From: Desulfobacterales bacterium
GTDB lineage: Bacteria > Desulfobacterota > Desulfobacteria > Desulfobacterales > DAOWNP01
Length of the DNA: 10,393 bases
Direction: 5' to 3'
Assembly (NCBI GenBank): GCA_030149595.1
Contig: JASFBI010000029.1
Coordinates: 1-10,393 of the forward strand
Shown: positions 7,125-10,393 of the stretch, in pieces
Position numbering within the stretch: position 1 is the first letter of the stretch
How the letters are laid out: every line of letters starts with the position of its first letter
Notes under the pieces: generated by a model
Database searches by the model: none
What the model saw: the letters and a program-made list of their open reading frames with translations, nothing else
What the model was told of the DNA's origin: nothing
Program-made: the position numbers and the translations under genes

Positions 7125-7571
7125 TCATAGACTTCCAAAAACATACTTGCTTATCAACTCTTCAATATCTATGGAAGACTCTGTTTCTGTTATTAAATCC
7201 CCATTTTTCAAGATATCATCTGAGCCTCCTGGAATAAGCTGAATATATTTATCACCTATAAGCCCTGATGTTTTAACAGATGCTATAACATCATCAGTTA
7301 AAACAAATTGCTTTTCTATATCCATTTCAACCAAAGCAATCTGAAGTTCCTGACTCAAAATAATGGAGCTGACCTTACCTACTGCCACTCCTGCTATTTC
7401 AACATAAGCACCGTTTTTTAAACCGGCAACTGATTCAAACCTGGCGGTTACTGTATAATAATCATCACTAAATATCTCAATCCTGCCAAGCTTTATTGTA
7501 AGATACCCAACACATAAGACTCCAATAAAAACAAAGATACCCACCGCCATTTCTATCGACGACTTTTTCAT
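7125..7571 (-). CDS. mlaD: MlaD family MCE-domain protein
   Basis: Inner-membrane-anchored MCE protein that forms a hexameric ring on the periplasmic side of the MlaFE transporter and passes phospholipid through its pore. The 148 aa comprise a single N-terminal membrane segment (about 7-27), then one MCE domain (about 38-117) with the family stretches FESVAGLKNGAYVEIAGVAVGKV and SVKTSGLIGDKYIQLIPGG, then a short C-terminal tail ending ELISKYVFG. It is shorter than E. coli MlaD (about 183 aa), with most of the C-terminal tail missing. The ATG at 7571 has a near-perfect SD (GGAGGG), so translation is probably strong, in keeping with a six-copy subunit. It lies 77 nt after mlaF with no other gene in the gap. 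Confidence 0.95.
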   Translation of the reverse strand: MKKSSIEMAVGIFVFIGVLCVGYLTIKLGRIEIFSDDYYTVTARFESVAGLKNGAYVEIAGVAVGKVSSIILSQELQIALVEMDIEKQFVLTDDVIASVKTSGLIGDKYIQLIPGGSDDILKNGDLITETESSIDIEELISKYVFGSL

Positions 7572-7648
7572 AATCCCTCCAAAAAAAAATAATATAACAA
7601 TCAGGAACTACTCAATCAAAACATTTTACCGGCAAACTGCTGCAAAGT

Positions 7649-8860
7649 TCAACAAAGATTAAATTGACTGTCCATATTTTCCCAGCCAACACCGCCTTCA
7701 ATAATTTCATCTATAATCATTCCTGAATTAATCTCAATAACTTTACCGCTCATCTGGAGACAAAAACCATAATCCGGCAAAATATTTTTTACACCAGATT
7801 CTGAAAATATTTTTACAAGCTTTGAAAAAACCTTTTTAGCCTCTTTTATATTAGTATGTGCAAGAATCAACAACACAGAATCCTTTGAATTCCGGCAACT
7901 GCAATCATTTATACGTAAATACTTTTCCACCTGAACAGAAATATGTTTTAAGGCTGTCTGACCGGCTGTATAACCAAAATTACTATTTATTTCATCAAAG
8001 TTTTTTACTGTAAACATAATTAAAGAAAAGGGTATACCATGCCGGTCTAACCTCTTTTTTTCCTCATGAATACGCTTGTTTCCTATGGAATGCCCGACCA
8101 GACCTGTCATTCCATCAGGTTTTTTCTGACTTCCTGTAATAAAATCCAGTATCTGTTCATCTTCACTTTTTAAAATTTCTTTATAACTTCCCTGGAAAAT
8201 AATTTTACCGGAATCAAGCATAATAATTCTCTGGGAAATATAAAAAACATCAGGAATCTCATGGCTTACCAGTACACCTGTAAAACCAAGTCTTGTCTGA
8301 TAATCGGAAATCATACTATGAACTGAATTTCTTCTTATGGGATCTAAACCTGTAGTTGGTTCATCAAATAATATAATTTCAGGATCTGTTACCAAAGCCC
8401 TTGCCAGTGCTACTCTTTTTTTCATTCCACCTGAAAGCTGTGCAGGATATTTATCATCAATTCCATAGAGATCCAACTGATTCATTCTTTCTCTGACCTT
8501 CTGTTTTATTTTATTTTTTGGAATTTTTGATTTTTCAACCAAAGGAAGAGAAATATTTTCAATAACAGTCATTGAATCAAAAAGTGCTGTTGATTGAAAC
8601 ATATAGCTGATCTTATTTTTTATTTTTGAAATTTCTGCCTTTTTCATTTTTTTAATGGATTTTCCCTGAAACAGTATATCTCCTCCATCAGGTATCATCA
8701 ACCCGATAATATGCTTTAATAAAACACTTTTACCTATCCCGCTTTTTCCAATTATACTTGTTATTTCACCTGGATAGATATTAAACGTCACACCCTTTAA
8801 AACTTCGTTATTATCAAACCCTTTATATATATCTACAAACTCAATCAACGGTGCCAGCAT
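7649..8860 (-). CDS. mlaF: MlaF ABC ATPase fused to a degenerate GGDEF-like domain
   Basis: ATPase of the Mla phospholipid transporter, 403 aa against about 269 in E. coli. ABC domain: Walker A GKSGIGKS 38-45, Q-loop Gln89, signature LSGGM 142-146, Walker B ILFDEP 163-168 with Glu167, H-loop His200. All motifs look active. From about 248 a second domain follows the GGDEF pattern: DGMTGL at 249-254, a FSLIMFTVKNFDEIN stretch at 278-292, and RNSKDSVLLIL at 323-333. Catalytic positions are lost (Thr284 for the first metal Asp, SKDSV at 325-329 for GGDEF, Gln301 for a substrate-binding Asp). RIND at 316-319 matches the RxxD inhibitory-site motif, 9 residues before the degenerate signature as in PleD. 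So it is probably not a cyclase but possibly a c-di-GMP receptor. The C-terminal third of the GGDEF fold is poorly conserved. The ATG at 8860 has AGGA 5 nt upstream, overlapping the mlaE stop. The frame is continuous, so the fusion is not an artefact of the start choice. Confidence 0.93.
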   Translation of the reverse strand: MLAPLIEFVDIYKGFDNNEVLKGVTFNIYPGEITSIIGKSGIGKSVLLKHIIGLMIPDGGDILFQGKSIKKMKKAEISKIKNKISYMFQSTALFDSMTVIENISLPLVEKSKIPKNKIKQKVRERMNQLDLYGIDDKYPAQLSGGMKKRVALARALVTDPEIILFDEPTTGLDPIRRNSVHSMISDYQTRLGFTGVLVSHEIPDVFYISQRIIMLDSGKIIFQGSYKEILKSEDEQILDFITGSQKKPDGMTGLVGHSIGNKRIHEEKKRLDRHGIPFSLIMFTVKNFDEINSNFGYTAGQTALKHISVQVEKYLRINDCSCRNSKDSVLLILAHTNIKEAKKVFSKLVKIFSESGVKNILPDYGFCLQMSGKVIEINSGMIIDEIIEGGVGWENMDSQFNLC

Positions 8861-8867
8861 TTTATTC

Positions 8868-9671
8868 CTATATTAAAAAAGAGGTTAATACATAATCCAC
8901 CACAAGGATAAAAACAGAAGACAAAACAACAGCTGATGTTGTTGCAGTACTGACTCCCTTTGCTCCAAATCCATCAGAGCTTTTATGAACATAAAAACCT
9001 TTGTAACAACTTATCACAGTGAGAATTATCCCAAAAACAAAAGCCTTATAAAAACCTCCTGTTACATCACAAAGCATTACATTTGACTCCATGCGTGAAA
9101 AAAAAATACCGGAACTAACACCCAGTAAAACCGATCCTGTCAAATACCCCCCTAAAATTCCCATAACATCAAACAGTGCTGTCAATAGAGGCATACTAAG
9201 CATAGCTGCTGCAAGCTTGGGACTTACAAGAAAACGAATGGGATCTATATCCATTGTCTCCAAGGCATCAATTTGTTCTGAAATCCTCATTATGCCAATC
9301 TCAGCGGCTATGGCTGACCCGGCTCTCCCCACAACCATTATAGCCGCAAGAACAGGCCCAAGCTCCCTTATTATAGACAGGGCTACAACAGCACCAAGCG
9401 TCCCCTCTGCTCCAAATTTAACCAGAGAATAATAACCCTGCAATCCTAAAACCATGCCTGTAAAAGTCCCTGTAAGCCCGACAATAACAACAGACTTTAC
9501 CCCTATAAAATATATTTGATTAACTATTTTAGAAATTTGTAGAGGAAAAGAAAAAATATGCACAAAAGCTTTATAAAAAAACACAAAAACAGCCCCAGCT
9601 TCTCTTATAAGGGATATTACAAATCGTCCTGTCATAGAAATATAAGTAAAAACATCAGTATTTATTCTCAA
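8868..9671 (-). CDS. mlaE: MlaE family ABC permease
   Basis: Integral inner-membrane permease of the Mla phospholipid transporter; two copies pair with MlaF and hold the MlaD ring. The 267 aa match the family length. An amphipathic N-terminal helix (about 25-50) is followed by about five hydrophobic segments. The conserved core IRELGPVLAA (101-110), VGRAGSAIAAEIG (114-126) and ISEQIDALETM (130-140) contains the cytoplasmic coupling helix that contacts MlaF. The start is TTG at 9671: AAGG lies 8 nt upstream, the upstream frame reaches a TAA without any ATG or GTG, and the next Met (residue 13) has no SD. It is first in the cluster, with mlaF starting 7 nt after its stop. Sequence is normal for the family. 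Confidence 0.95.
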   Translation of the reverse strand: MRINTDVFTYISMTGRFVISLIREAGAVFVFFYKAFVHIFSFPLQISKIVNQIYFIGVKSVVIVGLTGTFTGMVLGLQGYYSLVKFGAEGTLGAVVALSIIRELGPVLAAIMVVGRAGSAIAAEIGIMRISEQIDALETMDIDPIRFLVSPKLAAAMLSMPLLTALFDVMGILGGYLTGSVLLGVSSGIFFSRMESNVMLCDVTGGFYKAFVFGIILTVISCYKGFYVHKSSDGFGAKGVSTATTSAVVLSSVFILVVDYVLTSFLI

Positions 9672-9679
9672 GTGCCATA

Positions 9680-9683
9680 CCTT
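9680..9683 (-). promoter_or_regulatory. Shine-Dalgarno site for the TTG start of mlaE
   Basis: AAGG lies 8 nt before the TTG at 9671. It decides the start because no ATG or GTG occurs between the in-frame upstream stop and this TTG. Confidence 0.45.
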
Positions 9684-9753
9684 AATATAATGTATTAACG
9701 TTATGAATATTTAATGCCTCAATGGAAACTGTATTTTCTATGTTTAGTTATAT

Positions 9754-9759
9754 ATTATA
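9754..9759 (-). promoter_or_regulatory. candidate -10 box for the mla operon
   Basis: A perfect TATAAT on the minus strand would place the transcription start near 9747 and give a 5' leader of about 75 nt before mlaE. No good -35 hexamer is found 16-18 nt upstream, so this is only a weak candidate in AT-rich DNA. Confidence 0.3.
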
Positions 9760-9803
9760 AGTTCCCACTGATTCAGACATTATTTTAGAAGTGCAAACAA
9801 ATA

Positions 9804-9832
9804 TTGACTGAAATGATTTTATTATTTATTAT
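9804..9832 (+). promoter_or_regulatory. sigma-70-type promoter for the J-domain-like gene
   Basis: The -35 box TTGACT (9804-9809) and the -10 box TATTAT (9827-9832) each match consensus at five of six positions and are separated by exactly 17 nt. Predicted transcription start is near 9839, about 40 nt before the ATG at 9879. The surrounding region is very AT-rich, which raises the chance of a random -10 match, but the -35 box and spacing are specific. Confidence 0.55.
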
Positions 9833-9878
9833 TATTTTATTCTATTTATTGTAATTATTCAAATGATAAAATAAAAAA

Positions 9879-10295
9879 ATGGCTCATCTAATTAAAAGAA
9901 TTTATAAATTAATACAAACAAATACTGATTTTTACAAAAACAAAACCCCTCTTTTCAATAAAACAGAAAACAAAACCTCCTCTTTTTATAAAGAAAAAAA
10001 AGAGGATTATAAAAACATTTTTTCCGAAAATAAAAAAGAGCCTGTTAACAATGTTTTTCTTCCTGACAGTATTATAGCTGATCTTAATATCTTTGGACTA
10101 TCTCCTCCGGTTACAATGGAAACAATAAAAAAAGCACGAAACAGGGAAATTAAAAAATATCACAGCGATAAATTTTTACATGATCAACAAAAACTAATAG
10201 TCTCAAAGCAGATCATGCAGATCTATAATGCAGCTTTTAGCCGCCTCTCTATTTATTTTGATAAAAATAGCCACCAGACTGCTGCAAAACATTAA
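9879..10295 (+). CDS. small protein with C-terminal J-like domain (HSD variant)
   Basis: 138-aa protein. The N-terminal ~60 residues are Lys/Asn/Thr-rich, low in complexity and probably disordered. The C-terminal part (about 66-127) resembles a DnaJ J-domain: LNIFGLSPPVTMETIKKA fits helix I and the start of helix II, REIKKYHSDKF (89-99) fits the end of helix II plus the loop, and a helix III-like QIMQIYNAAFSRL (111-123) follows. The HPD tripeptide needed to stimulate DnaK reads His95-Ser96-Asp97, so Hsp70 activation may be weak or absent. There is no Gly/Phe or zinc-finger region. The start ATG at 9879 has no clear SD, but a good promoter lies about 45 nt upstream. It is transcribed divergently from the mla operon. 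Expression is likely; function is unknown. A J-like protein of unknown partner is the safest label. Confidence 0.7.
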   Translation: MAHLIKRIYKLIQTNTDFYKNKTPLFNKTENKTSSFYKEKKEDYKNIFSENKKEPVNNVFLPDSIIADLNIFGLSPPVTMETIKKARNREIKKYHSDKFLHDQQKLIVSKQIMQIYNAAFSRLSIYFDKNSHQTAAKH

Positions 10296-10319
10296 TTTGT
10301 CTAATTTTGTAACAGTCTG
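10275..10319 (+). repeat. inverted repeat spanning the stop of the J-like gene
   Basis: CAGACTG (10275-10281) and CAGTCTG (10313-10319) are exact reverse complements. Inside them CAAA/TTTG and ATTA/TAAT can pair further, giving a long imperfect stem-loop across the stop codon at 10293-10295. It is not followed by a T run (ACGATAAAAATC), so it is not a canonical intrinsic terminator, but it may mark the 3' end of the transcript. The remaining 74 nt to the window edge show no gene. Confidence 0.35.
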
Positions 10320-10393
10320 ACGATAAAAATCACTTTTCTAAGTACCTGAGCAAAAATAAACATAGCTTCTATCAAGCTAACTTATTAATATTT

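Noticed and set aside
7649..8860. MlaF extension as an active diguanylate cyclase
   Set aside because: The GGDEF signature reads SKDSV, the first metal-binding Asp is Thr and a substrate-binding Asp is Gln, so catalysis is very unlikely.
9091..9432. Plus-strand 113-codon frame inside mlaE
   Set aside because: It is antisense to the most conserved part of MlaE; the opposite-strand codon pattern explains the open frame.
1..10393. tRNA/rRNA genes, CRISPR arrays, insertion sequences or prophage genes
   Set aside because: I saw no cloverleaf-like segments, regularly spaced repeats, transposase or integrase frames, or terminal repeats in the window.

Overview
The window is AT-rich DNA from a Gram-negative (diderm) bacterium. 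The core is a complete retrograde phospholipid-transport (Mla) operon, including an outer-membrane lipoprotein (MlaA) and a periplasmic carrier (MlaC). The gene order mlaE-F-D-C-A, the DUF2868/DUF3482 gene pair and the low GC content together suggest a Desulfobacterota (Desulfobacterales-like) genome. That placement is an inference from gene content, not a sequence match.

Layout. (i) 10-909 (+): an alpha/beta hydrolase of the hormone-sensitive-lipase type. (ii) 910-1196: a gap with an orphan Shine-Dalgarno site and mini-ORFs. (iii) 4239-1197 (-): a tightly coupled pair, a multi-pass membrane protein (DUF2868) followed by a TrmE/Era-like GTPase with a C-terminal DUF3482 region. (iv) 9671-4462 (-): one directional cluster mlaE, mlaF, mlaD, mlaC, [decayed ORF], mlaA, MBL-fold hydrolase. 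(v) 9672-9878: a divergent promoter region. (vi) 9879-10295 (+): a small protein with a C-terminal J-like domain carrying HSD in place of HPD, followed by an inverted repeat.

How the genes fit together. MlaE (permease), MlaF (ATPase) and MlaD (MCE ring protein) form the inner-membrane ABC complex. MlaC shuttles phospholipid across the periplasm and MlaA works at the outer membrane. An MBL-fold hydrolase starts 3 nt after mlaA and is probably co-expressed. No STAS-domain mlaB gene is present in the window.

The most interesting feature is MlaF. Its ABC ATPase domain (about residues 1-240) is fused to a GGDEF-like domain (about 248-365). The catalytic signature is destroyed (SKDSV in place of GGDEF, and Thr in place of the first metal-binding Asp). 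The RxxD motif of the c-di-GMP inhibitory site is kept at exactly the spacing seen in PleD. This suggests a lipid transporter whose ATPase may sense a nucleotide such as c-di-GMP directly, with the extra domain at the C-terminal end where MlaF normally meets MlaB.
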